A stretch of DNA of 64,000 nucleotides from Solibacillus sp. FSL H8-0538 (GCF_038003525.1 NZ_JBBOPI010000001.1:3116001-3180000); one strand, 5' to 3'. Shown: positions 54,302 to 61,300, counted from the first letter of the stretch. Numbers and translations are program-made. The notes: generated by a model from the sequence alone, not told the origin.

Positions 54302-54792
54302 ATAAAACTCTCCCTTTGCTGATTATTTGCTGTATCTCACGCCGATACTCGACGGAATTACCTTCCTACTATTAATTACTGATTTTCATTCCCAAATTGG
54401 GACATTTTCAAAAAACTCTGTCCTACTCTATCTCCCCCGTAAAATCGGAAAAAGCGGACACTCCTTATAGGTACAGTTATCGTCCTATTCATATATACCC
54501 GATTTAATTGCGTCATTTTTAATCCCTTTACTGACCAATGCGCCGAAATTTCGGATTTTGAGACAAATTTACGAAAAAACTTTCAGTTACTATACATAAC
54601 GAACTTGAACCTCAATTTTTGTAACACTATTGCACAGCTATTTCTTAGAGAACTTTTCCCTACTGACTTATATACATAAATTTTCAGTTTCGCACACTTT
54701 TGCACAGCCACCTTATGACGAAATTGTGACATTATAGGCAACTGCAAAATAATCGACTACTTCTCCTTCTACTTATCTAATATAGAAAAATT
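54302..54792. other. Gene-free region with duplicated motifs, candidate origin
   Basis: Contains palindromes TCCCAAATTGGGA (54390) and CCGAAATTTCGG (54543). Three motifs occur twice: TTTCAGTT (54581, 54682), ATACATAA (54592, 54672) and CACTATTGCACAGC / CACTTTTGCACAGC (54625, 54695). AT-rich. The position beside the replication genes would suit a replication origin or the promoter of the DUF3102-primase unit. Confidence 0.4.
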
Positions 54793-54870
54793 TTATGGTC
54801 GGCGCACTTTCACGAAAATAAATTGCGGAAGCATTACGAATTTGGTCGTACGATAGTCGATTACTTGCAT
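54793..54870 (-). CDS. Possible 25-residue peptide
   Basis: AAGGAGG lies 7 bases before an ATG at 54870, and the frame encodes MQVIDYRTTKFVMLPQFIF then VKVRRP. Short and unverified; may be a leader peptide for the transcript running into DUF3102. Confidence 0.35.
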   Translation of the reverse strand: MQVIDYRTTKFVMLPQFIFVKVRRP

Positions 54871-55115
54871 ATCATCTCCTCCTTACTCTACATTGGGGAG
54901 TAAAGTACCCTCCCGAGCAACGAAATTTCGTAATTAATTTAAAATATGTCAATATACCTACGAACTATATCGTAAAATGTACGCGTGTAATTCCGTTTGA
55001 TTTAGCGCCACAATCCCTTCCATGATAAACACGTCACCTTCGGTAGTAGAACGCCTGTGAGCGCCCTCTAGCAAGGCAAAACGATGTGCAGTACGTTTGT
55101 TTCTTCGATAAATAA
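54871..55115. other. Gene-free stretch
   Basis: Contains a short GGGGAG...CTCCC hairpin at about 54895-54915. No gene or other feature recognised. Confidence 0.35.
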
Positions 55116-55144
55116 AAAGCTAGGCGTTGGCGCACCTAGCTTTT
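55116..55144. terminator. Terminator in the element's gene-free region
   Basis: AAAAGCTAGG / CCTAGCTTTT, perfect 10-bp stem with T run in both directions. It lies 140 bases beyond the stop of the 120-residue gene. Confidence 0.75.
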
Positions 55145-55283
55145 AATGACCATTGTTGGCGCAATGATCCTTCGTATTCGTTTGCTAAAGTAAGTTGGCG
55201 CTGACTCTAGCGTATGTTTGGCGAATCGACTCGATGGTGCGAGTGAGTTCACTTATAGTTCTCCCAAATATACCGCCCGGTGA

Positions 55284-55646
55284 TTAATTAGAAGCCGTTA
55301 TTACTTCCTCTAAAGTAAGCGTCATCTTAAAATCTCTTCTCCAGCGGTTGCTTACCTTTTTACGATTGCTTACCGACGTATCAATTTCCCCGACTACATT
55401 ACGTAGTGGATTTAAAACAGCATCTAATCGCGCCATTTCATCCTTCACTACTCTACGTTTTTTTAGTACGTCATGTAATTGCGCAACATAGCTTAAAGCG
55501 TATTCTCCCGATGGATCAATTCCCTCTAAGTCGTGATACATTCTACTAATATACTTATCCAAACGAGACAGTTCCCTAGTCAGTACGCCTCGTTGGTTAT
55601 TTAATTCCGACAATAATCCGTTAAACTTTGAGTGATATTCACACAT
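55284..55646 (-). CDS. Hypothetical protein, 120 residues
   Basis: Helical, coiled-coil-like first half (LLSELNNQRGVLTRELSRLDKY shortened here to NNQRGVLTRELSRL) and basic C-terminus (NRKKVSNRWRRDFK). No recognised family. First group of three small early genes right of the candidate origin. Confidence 0.6.
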   Translation of the reverse strand: MCEYHSKFNGLLSELNNQRGVLTRELSRLDKYISRMYHDLEGIDPSGEYALSYVAQLHDVLKKRRVVKDEMARLDAVLNPLRNVVGEIDTSVSNRKKVSNRWRRDFKMTLTLEEVITASN

Positions 55647-55691
55647 ATCTTTTCCCCCTAACGTTTTCAGATGTGGTATAAAAATTTCGTA

Positions 55692-55943
55692 TTACGAAGC
55701 TAAACGATCAACTTTCGCCAATACCATAAGTAGTTGCTCCGCTGTGTAGTCGATGAGATTCCCTATGATACTTGCTAATTCTGCCGTATAAACTAGATTG
55801 ATATCCCGGTCATTAATCATTAACGTAGCCTCACATTCATCTTCGCAGACAATCAGCTGCACACCTGGCAGTAATTCCGTCGTTACCATCGTTACTGAAT
55901 ATCCATCGTCATCTAAAATTACATGCTCAATCGTTTGATTCAT
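55692..55943 (-). CDS. Hypothetical protein, 83 residues
   Basis: Acidic, beta-rich N-terminus with DDDGYSVTMV and DECEATLMINDRD, then helical. AGGGGG precedes the ATG. Function unknown; might be an anti-repressor or anti-defence type small acidic protein, purely a guess from charge. Confidence 0.55.
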   Translation of the reverse strand: MNQTIEHVILDDDGYSVTMVTTELLPGVQLIVCEDECEATLMINDRDINLVYTAELASIIGNLIDYTAEQLLMVLAKVDRLAS

Positions 55944-55959
55944 CTGTAAAACCCCCTAA

Positions 55960-56190
55960 TTAGTTAATTGATACGAATATGAACATACCTATTGCTAAGC
56001 AAAGCGCTGTCGCTACGTAATACCAATGTCTAAGTTTCGCATCTTCTCCGTTTGGTCCAAAGAAGAACGCGTCAATCTTTTTTACTGTGTGTACCGTCTG
56101 TTGCGTCAGCAAGCGAATATAACCTTTAGTAAGTTCGCGATCAATGTCCTGCTTTCGCATTGGCACAGGTGCTGCTGTTCTACATTTCAT
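55960..56190 (-). CDS. Hypothetical small membrane protein, 76 residues
   Basis: Basic N-terminus and a single C-terminal membrane segment (WYYVATALCLAIGMFIFVSI). The first gene read leftward from the XRE operator region, so probably part of the repressed early unit. Confidence 0.55.
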   Translation of the reverse strand: MKCRTAAPVPMRKQDIDRELTKGYIRLLTQQTVHTVKKIDAFFFGPNGEDAKLRHWYYVATALCLAIGMFIFVSIN

Positions 56191-56227
56191 GTCGGCTCAC
56201 CCCTATCACTCATTAATTATTCCTTAA

Positions 56228-56283
56228 ATTCATATTAAATGAATAATATGACTAAGTCAATATAAAACATGAATTTAATTCAT
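56228..56283. promoter_or_regulatory. Paired operators of the XRE regulator in a divergent promoter region
   Basis: Two palindromes made of the same half-sites: ATTCAT-N5-ATGAAT (56228-56244) and ATGAAT-N3-ATTCAT (56269-56283). They lie between divergent genes (membrane protein to the left, XRE regulator to the right), the classic arrangement for a lysogeny-type repressor. Confidence 0.6.
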
Positions 56284-56329
56284 AAATTATGATATATTAT
56301 AAAAAACTACATAAAAAGGATGAACCGAT

Positions 56330-56524
56330 ATGAATATTACAAAGAAGATTAAAATGTTATTAGTAGAAAGAGATATGACAGCAACACAATTAGCAGAGAA
56401 AATAGATACTACTCAATCTAATTTATCTAAGAAGATGAAGAACGGAAGTTATACAGTGGCTGATTTAGAGAAGATTGCCGAAGTATTAGGCTTAGAATTA
56501 ATTGTACAATTTAAAGAAAAATAA
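56330..56524 (+). CDS. XRE family repressor-like regulator
   Basis: 64 residues, only the HTH_3 domain (MTATQLAEKIDTTQSNLSKKM). It is one of only two plus-strand protein genes in the element. With the operators upstream it likely keeps the minus-strand genes silent, as master repressors of phages and phage-inducible islands do. No cleavage (peptidase S24) domain, so release would not be by RecA-driven self-cleavage. Confidence 0.85.
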   Translation: MNITKKIKMLLVERDMTATQLAEKIDTTQSNLSKKMKNGSYTVADLEKIAEVLGLELIVQFKEK

Positions 56525-56528
56525 AAAA

Positions 56529-56563
56529 TAAAGCGTAAGGCATCGTAGCCTACGCTTTTTTCT
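56529..56563. terminator. Terminator after the XRE gene, overlapping the end of the 36-residue gene
   Basis: GCGTA-A-GGC pairs with GCCTACGC with one bulge, followed by TTTTTT. Confidence 0.7.
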
Positions 56564-56660
56564 TTTGCTTTTTCTTTTCTAATGGTACGCCAATTTTACG
56601 TGCATGTTCGATTATCTTGCGTGCTTCTTCTGTAGCGCGTTCCTTCTTAGACTTCTCCAT
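56550..56660 (-). CDS. Small basic protein, 36 residues
   Basis: ATG 56660 with AGAGGTG 6 bases upstream; encodes MEKSKKERATEEARKIIE... ending KKKQKKKA. Extremely lysine-rich at the end. Converges on the XRE gene. Function unknown. Confidence 0.5.
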   Translation of the reverse strand: MEKSKKERATEEARKIIEHARKIGVPLEKKKQKKKA

Positions 56661-56763
56661 TTATACACCTCTTTGCTATATTGCTATAACCGAAGTGTTA
56701 CCAGTTCTTCAAATTCTATACATAAAGCCCCCACCGCAAGCGTATCTTAAAGCCATAACGTAA

Positions 56764-56774
56764 TGACAGTGTCA
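56764..56774. promoter_or_regulatory. TGACA-G-TGTCA palindrome upstream of the 208-residue gene
   Basis: An 11-base palindrome with TGACA/TGTCA arms, about 30 bases before the TTG start. Matches the half-sites of the array at 57450-57596 downstream of the same gene. Confidence 0.5.
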
Positions 56775-56804
56775 CAAACATAAATCTACATTGGGGGAGA
56801 CCGA

Positions 56805-57431
56805 TTGAAGGGTAGGGGACTAAAAAAGCCTCGAATTGATAAAAAACGCGATGTGCAGCCAACTATTTCAATATCGTTAAAAGACGTGATTTATCGAATC
56901 AGTTACATCATTGACAGGCCCGTTAAAACGATTTGTGAGGAGACTTGTATTCATGGTTTAATGTCAAAAAAAGTGCTCGACGAATTATCGCAGCACTTCA
57001 AAAGGAGCGTTCAATTTCAGAACACGATGTATATTGGACGGCTCGACAATCCATCGGTGCAACGCATGTCCATCATGACCGCTAAAGAAAGGATCGGCAT
57101 ACGTTTTAAAGCGTTTGACTATGAAAATATAAGCACCCTCGCCTTCGCACTTGGCGTAACACCTTCACGCGCAACTGCATTGCTACTCGAAGCCAGTATT
57201 AAAGATAACGACTTTATCAACGCATACCTGGAAAAACACCTCGCCTATACACTTGACGACAATCGCATGAAAGAACTCCGTAAAGTTATCCGCTACCTCA
57301 ATATCAACAATCCATATGACGAAAAAATCTCATGGCTCGCCCTTCTGACGTATATATTCAACGAAGTAAAAGACAGCGCTGTTTCTGTGCATGATACGTT
57401 GGTCGATTATCTGAACAAATGGCGGGATTAG
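56805..57431 (+). CDS. Putative DNA-binding protein with two RHH-like segments, 208 residues
   Basis: TTG start with GGGGGAG upstream. Two segments look like a beta strand followed by two helices, as in ribbon-helix-helix folds: residues about 20-55 (TISISLKDVIYRISYII) and 97-135 (RIGIRFKAFDYENISTLA). The fold call is my inference; I do not recognise the family. The gene is bracketed by TGAC/GTCA palindromes (one upstream, several downstream), suggesting it binds them to regulate itself, start replication, or partition the element. Confidence 0.55.
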   Translation: MKGRGLKKPRIDKKRDVQPTISISLKDVIYRISYIIDRPVKTICEETCIHGLMSKKVLDELSQHFKRSVQFQNTMYIGRLDNPSVQRMSIMTAKERIGIRFKAFDYENISTLAFALGVTPSRATALLLEASIKDNDFINAYLEKHLAYTLDDNRMKELRKVIRYLNINNPYDEKISWLALLTYIFNEVKDSAVSVHDTLVDYLNKWRD

Positions 57432-57449
57432 GTTAACCGTTTTCCCAAT

Positions 57450-57596
57450 TTGACATGCGTCAGAATTACGCATACTTCCCGTACAAAAACATCTGACATT
57501 TTCGTCTGACACGTGTCAGTTAACGGCTTAAACGCGACTAGTTGTTTTCTGACATGCGTCAGTTTCTCCGATGTTTGCTGACAGTTATACCGTCAG
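57450..57596. repeat. Array of CTGAC/GTCAG inverted-repeat sites
   Basis: Sites: TTGACATGCGTCAG (57450), half-site CTGAC (57493), CTGACACGTGTCAG, a perfect palindrome (57506), CTGACATGCGTCAG (57549) and CTGAC-N9-GTCAG (57578). Three have identical 4-base spacing. Starts 19 bases after the stop of the 208-residue gene. Confidence 0.7.
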
Positions 57597-58097
57597 TTGC
57601 ATCGTATTTCACATAAAATCACGTATATTCTTCGATTTTTATGTACTTTACGCTTGACGTAATTTAGGGCTTACCACATCATGAAGCCGAGGGAAAGTAG
57701 AGCGGTTTGGCGCTGAAAATGATTGCCTACGTCTATGAATCATAAAATAGAATCATAGACATAGACAACCATTCACATATTTCATGAATCCTCGGTCAAG
57801 CGTCGCGTATTCGTATGCCCCTGTTTAAATGTGAACTTTCGTTCGATACGTCTACTATTCACTTCTGCCCCAATAGTTAAGCGAAACTACGATTTGTCGT
57901 AGAGTGCTTTGTGTGACGTATCTTGCTATGCCGTAGCATATCAGACCTTCCACCCTGACCGATTATGTGCGTCAACCACATTCACACTCAACGAGAAACA
58001 AGGAACTCGCGTATAGAGTGCTAGACGTTTGTTTGCGGCGGGAACGTCATAACCGGTCAAGGTTAGTTTTACAACGTATTACTAGGTTTCCACGTTG
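57597..58097. other. Gene-free, structured segment of the element
   Basis: About 500 bases without a gene. Inverted sequences GTCTATGA / TCATAGAC (around 57730-57765) and CCGAGG / CCTCGG (57688 and 57790) could fold the region. Function unknown; could be an origin or transfer region. Confidence 0.4.
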
Positions 58098-58110
58098 CAA
58101 CTACCGGAAA
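58098..58110. repeat. Left half of a 13-bp inverted repeat around the sRNA promoter
   Basis: CAACTACCGGAAA; its exact complement TTTCCGGTAGTTG is at 58196-58208, inside the predicted small RNA. Confidence 0.6.
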
Positions 58111-58138
58111 AATAGGCACACTTAAATAAGCCATACGA

Positions 58139-58247
58139 TTGAATTTTTTTCGCAATAGCTGTACAATAGCAGTATTGGTGTATACACGCTATCGATTTCC
58201 GGTAGTTGTATTCAGTTAAGGTCGGATGTTAGCGCATCCGGCTTTTT
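58139..58247 (+). ncRNA. Candidate small RNA with own promoter and terminator next to the integrase
   Basis: -35 TTGAAT (58139), 17-base spacer, -10 TACAAT (58162), then about 75 transcribed bases ending in a terminator: GTCGGATG-TTAG-CGCATCCGGC followed by TTTTT (58215-58245). No protein frame with a ribosome binding site lies between. The RNA contains TTTCCGGTAGTTG, complementary to 58098-58110 just upstream. It ends 7 bases from the integrase stop, on the opposite strand, so read-through would be antisense to int. Confidence 0.5.
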
Positions 58248-58253
58248 CTATTT

Positions 58254-59216
58254 TTAAAGATTATTTAACGGACTAAATTCTCGGTGCTTATCGTGAACTT
58301 CCGTTGAAAATAGATTTACGTAGGTTTTGACCATTTCCATCGTCGAGTGTCCGAGTATTTTCTGTAACTCGAATATGCCAGCACCGTTCATTACGCTCAT
58401 TTTGGCGAACGTATGGCGTAGGGTATGAGGTGAACAACGAACGCCTTTAATGTCCGCTAGATTGCCGTACTTTCCTACGATTTTCTGTAAGGTGCTACGT
58501 GTCATTGCCGTTCCATCTAACGTGACAAATAACGCATCAGTCTCCGCTGTCCCTCTTAACCGTAAATACCGTCTAATTTGCTCTTTCATCTTCGCTTGAA
58601 TCGGTACATAGCGATGATAATGGTTCTTTGTATTCCGTATAAAAATTAATCCCTCCGACAACTTAACGTCCTCAACTAAAATTCCCGTTGCTTCATTGAG
58701 CCGGATTCCCGTTTCTAATAGTAGTAATAAAAACGTGTAATCGCGCTGCCCTGTAAACGTACGCTTATCAGTTGCGTTAAGTAGTGCGTGTAATTGCTTA
58801 ACCGTAAATGTTTCAATATTGTTTTTACGGTCTTTGAGTAACGAAATTTTCGCTATCTCACCGTCAGCTAAATACTTGTTATCAACGAGCCAATTAAAAA
58901 ATGCTCTTACCGCACGTAGCCGTGAATTTATCGTAGTAGTTTTACGATTGTCCGCCTGCATGTCCACCACGAACGTATCAATATCCTTACGTGTAATATC
59001 GTGGATAAGCAGCGAGTGATCGCGCATTTCTAAATACCGTCTAAAACTATTTAATTCTTTGCGGTAGAATATTAACGTAAATTCTCGTAATCCCCTTCGT
59101 TCAGCATCTTTTAAGAACGCTTTAAACGCCTCATCAAACGATGTAACCTGCTTAGATACCGAGCGACTCACCGTATCGAGTTCGCGCCCGTTCAACTCGT
59201 TATTACGCCTAGACAT
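58254..59216 (-). CDS. int: Tyrosine recombinase / integrase
   Basis: 320 residues. N-terminal SAM-like core-binding domain (about 25-115) and catalytic domain with Arg in ETGIRLNEA, HTLRHTFA (His and Arg), LGHSTMEMVKTYVN (His and the nucleophile Tyr). It lies 50 bases inside the right arm site and next to tRNA-Leu, the normal setting for a tRNA-targeting integrase. It reads in the same direction as the rRNA-tRNA operon and is separated from it only by the terminator at 59302-59334. Confidence 0.92.
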   Translation of the reverse strand: MSRRNNELNGRELDTVSRSVSKQVTSFDEAFKAFLKDAERRGLREFTLIFYRKELNSFRRYLEMRDHSLLIHDITRKDIDTFVVDMQADNRKTTTINSRLRAVRAFFNWLVDNKYLADGEIAKISLLKDRKNNIETFTVKQLHALLNATDKRTFTGQRDYTFLLLLLETGIRLNEATGILVEDVKLSEGLIFIRNTKNHYHRYVPIQAKMKEQIRRYLRLRGTAETDALFVTLDGTAMTRSTLQKIVGKYGNLADIKGVRCSPHTLRHTFAKMSVMNGAGIFELQKILGHSTMEMVKTYVNLFSTEVHDKHREFSPLNNL

Positions 59217-59265
59217 AGAAAAAGACCGCCTTTCTATTGGTTAATAGAAAAACGGTCCATGCTCG

Positions 59266-59300
59266 CTAATGCAAACGACTAATTTTACGCACATTATACG
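59266..59300. promoter_or_regulatory. Candidate integrase arm-binding site, right
   Basis: Shares CGCACATTATACG and flanking TAATGCAA with 42441-42476. 52 bases from the core repeat. Confidence 0.55.
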
Positions 59301-59301
59301 C

Positions 59302-59334
59302 AAAAAAAGACGCTTCACATACGTGTGAAACGCC
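59302..59334 (-). terminator. Element-borne replacement terminator of the tRNA operon
   Basis: On the minus strand GGCGTTTCACA pairs with TGTGAAGCGTC around CGTA, then seven T. It lies 20 bases past the tRNA-Leu 3' end, nearly the same distance as the original terminator had. Confidence 0.8.
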
Positions 59335-59352
59335 TTTGTAACGCTGTTTTTA

Positions 59353-59410
59353 GATACCGGTAACCAGGGTCGAACTGGTACTCCCGAGGGAACGCGATTT
59401 TGAGTCGCGC
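59353..59410. repeat. Right attachment site (58-bp direct repeat within tRNA-Leu)
   Basis: Identical to 42363-42420; restores an intact tRNA-Leu gene after integration. Confidence 0.92.
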
Positions 59411-59436
59411 GCGTCTGCCAATTCCGCCATACCGGC
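59355..59436 (-). tRNA. tRNA-Leu(CAA)
   Basis: Anticodon loop CTCAAAA, long variable arm, 82 bases without encoded CCA. The 3' part is contributed by the element; the acceptor starts with a G1-U72 wobble. Last tRNA of the operon and target of integration. Confidence 0.93.
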
Positions 59437-59456
59437 ATAGATATTACACATAAAAT

Positions 59457-59531
59457 TGGAGCGGAAGACGAGGTTCGAACTCGCGACCCCCACCTTGGCA
59501 AGGTGGTGTTCTACCACTGAACTACTTCCGC
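59457..59531 (-). tRNA. tRNA-Gly(GCC), copy 2
   Basis: Anticodon GCC, CCA encoded. Same sequence as 59664-59738. Confidence 0.95.
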
Positions 59532-59582
59532 ACTGATCGTAAAAATGGGTATAAAAAAAACCGGCTATACCGATTTAAGTAA

Positions 59583-59656
59583 TGGAGGCGGCAACCGGAT
59601 TTGAACCGGTGGTAGAGGTGTTGCAGACCTGTGCCTTACCACTTGGCTATGCCGCC
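59583..59656 (-). tRNA. tRNA-Cys(GCA)
   Basis: Anticodon loop CTGCAAC, CCA encoded. Confidence 0.95.
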
Positions 59657-59663
59657 TTGAAAT

Positions 59664-59738
59664 TGGAGCGGAAGACGAGGTTCGAACTCGCGACCCCCAC
59701 CTTGGCAAGGTGGTGTTCTACCACTGAACTACTTCCGC
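59664..59738 (-). tRNA. tRNA-Gly(GCC), copy 1
   Basis: Anticodon GCC, CCA encoded; identical to the copy on the other side of tRNA-Cys. Confidence 0.95.
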
Positions 59739-59752
59739 TTAATAAAATAAAA

Positions 59753-59827
59753 TGGCTGGGGAACCTGGATTCGAACCAGGGCATGACGGAATCAAAATCC
59801 GTTGCCTTACCGCTTGGCTATACCCCA
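59753..59827 (-). tRNA. tRNA-Gln(TTG)
   Basis: Anticodon loop TTTTGAT, CCA encoded. Confidence 0.95.
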
Positions 59828-59859
59828 ACATGTTATAAAAATTAACTATTGAAATTTAA

Positions 59860-59936
59860 TGGGGCGACTGATGGGAATCGAACCCACGAATGCCTGAACC
59901 ACAATCAGGTGCGTTAACCACTTCGCCACAACCGCC
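59860..59936 (-). tRNA. tRNA-His(GTG), copy 2
   Basis: Anticodon GTG. Identical to 59981-60057 in the tRNA body; spacers differ. Confidence 0.95.
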
Positions 59937-59980
59937 ATGATGTTAAATATGTTACCTTATAAAAATTTAAATAGAAAAAA

Positions 59981-60057
59981 TGGGGCGACTGATGGGAATC
60001 GAACCCACGAATGCCTGAACCACAATCAGGTGCGTTAACCACTTCGCCACAACCGCC
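59981..60057 (-). tRNA. tRNA-His(GTG), copy 1
   Basis: Anticodon GTG, CCA encoded. Tandem duplicate of the next tRNA. Confidence 0.95.
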
Positions 60058-60074
60058 ACTATTAATATTTAAAT

Positions 60075-60148
60075 TGGCAGGGGCAGTAGGAATCGAACCC
60101 ACATCAAAGGTTTTGGAGACCTCTATTCTACCGTTAAACTATGCCCCT
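60075..60148 (-). tRNA. tRNA-Trp(CCA)
   Basis: Anticodon loop CTCCAAA, CCA 3' end encoded. Confidence 0.95.
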
Positions 60149-60155
60149 GTAAAAA

Positions 60156-60239
60156 TGGTGGAGGGGGACGGATTCGAACCGCCGAACCCTAAGGAGCGGA
60201 TTTACAGTCCGCCGCGTTTAGCCACTTCGCTACCCCTCC
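60156..60239 (-). tRNA. tRNA-Tyr(GTA)
   Basis: Anticodon loop CTGTAAA with the long variable arm of bacterial tRNA-Tyr. Confidence 0.95.
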
Positions 60240-60256
60240 AGGAAAATCATTAAAAA

Positions 60257-60332
<76 letters not shown>

Positions 60333-60345
60333 ATTTTAAAAAATA

Positions 60346-60421
60346 TGGTGGGTCAGGACGGAATCGAACCGCCGACACTTAGAGCTTCAATCTAATGCTC
60401 TACCAACTGAGCTACTGACCC
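60346..60421 (-). tRNA. tRNA-Phe(GAA)
   Basis: Anticodon loop ATTGAAG, CCA encoded. Confidence 0.95.
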
Positions 60422-60449
60422 ATATTTTTTATGTATCTTATTTAAAAGA

Positions 60450-60525
60450 TGGCGGTCCCGACCGGGATCGAACCGGCGATCTCCTGCGTGACAGGCAGGC
60501 ATGTTAACCGCTACACCACGGGACC
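60450..60525 (-). tRNA. tRNA-Asp(GTC)
   Basis: Anticodon loop CTGTCAC, CCA encoded. Confidence 0.95.
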
Positions 60526-60529
60526 ATTT

Positions 60530-60604
<75 letters not shown>

Positions 60605-60637
60605 ACAATACTATTTAATGTTTGTAAATAAATTAGA

Positions 60638-60713
60638 TGGTGGAGGATGACGGGCTCGAACCGCCGACCCCCTGCTTGTAAGGCAGGTGCTCTCCCAGCT
60701 GAGCTAATCCTCC
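60638..60713 (-). tRNA. tRNA-Val(TAC)
   Basis: Anticodon loop CTTACAA, CCA encoded. Confidence 0.95.
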
Positions 60714-60737
60714 ATCTGGTTAGTTAAATATAATAAA

Positions 60738-60812
60738 TGGTGACCCGTACGGGATTCGAACCCGTGTTACCGCCGTGAAAGGGCGGTGTCTTAACCGCTT
60801 GACCAACGGGCC
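60738..60812 (-). tRNA. tRNA-Glu(TTC)
   Basis: Anticodon loop CTTTCAC, CCA encoded. Confidence 0.95.
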
Positions 60813-60844
60813 ATTTAAGTAATCTCTTGTTGTTTAAATTTGGC

Positions 60845-60936
60845 TGGCGGAGAGTAAGGGATTTGAACCCTTGAGGCAGTGTTAACCGCCTACACGATTT
60901 CCAATCGTGCTCCTTCGGCCGCTCGGACAACTCTCC
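60845..60936 (-). tRNA. tRNA-Ser(GGA)
   Basis: Anticodon loop TTGGAAA with the long variable arm of serine tRNAs. Confidence 0.95.
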
Positions 60937-60950
60937 AAGATTCGAAAGAA

Positions 60951-61025
60951 TGGCTCCGAAGGTAGGACTCGAACCTACGACCGTCCGGTTAACAGCCGGA
61001 TGCTCTACCACTGAGCTACTTCGGA
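60951..61025 (-). tRNA. tRNA-Asn(GTT)
   Basis: Anticodon loop CTGTTAA; first tRNA after 5S, as in B. subtilis trnD. Confidence 0.95.
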
Positions 61026-61039
61026 ATAATTAAATTGTA

Positions 61040-61156
61040 AGCCTAGCAACGTCCTACTCTCACAGGGGGAAGCCCCCAACTACCATCGGCGCTAAAGAGC
61101 TTAACTTCCGTGTTCGGTATGGGAACGGGTGTGACCTCTTTGCCATCATCACTAGA
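61040..61156 (-). rRNA. rrf: 5S ribosomal RNA
   Basis: On the minus strand it contains the conserved 5S block GAGGTCACACCCGTTCCCAT and ends GTAGGACGTTGCTAGGC, whose last bases pair with the 5' end. About 117 bases. Exact ends estimated. Confidence 0.93.
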
Positions 61157-61300
61157 CTTTTTTTGAAAGACAATAATTATTATATCACATCTGAAGAATT
61201 TTTCAAGTGTTTTTTAATATATTTTTGTAATTTCATCAAGAAATTATTCTTTCAAAACTGGATAAACGGTTCATTGAATGCAATTCATAATGTAATAATG
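61157..61300. other. 23S-5S spacer
   Basis: AT-rich spacer of about 145 bases without genes; probably holds rRNA processing signals. Confidence 0.6.

Larger units (their letters stand above)
42363..59410. mobile_element. Integrated element at tRNA-Leu(CAA), phage satellite or reduced prophage
   Basis: A perfect 58-bp direct repeat (42363-42420 and 59353-59410) marks both ends; the repeat unit is 16,990 bp. The right copy is part of the intact tRNA gene; the left one is the displaced 3' end. Modules in order from the right are integrase, regulators, replication, then packaging and tail genes. It encodes TerS, HNH nuclease, tape measure and DUF2577 proteins, but no large terminase, portal, capsid, tail tube, holin or lysin, and no relaxase or secretion system. 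This layout recalls phage-inducible islands, though a decayed prophage cannot be excluded. Confidence 0.8.

Noticed and set aside
58215..58247. Hairpin as terminator of the integrase gene
   Set aside because: The T run follows the stem only on the plus strand, opposite to int.
42363..59410. Integrative conjugative element
   Set aside because: No relaxase, coupling ATPase or type IV secretion gene is present.
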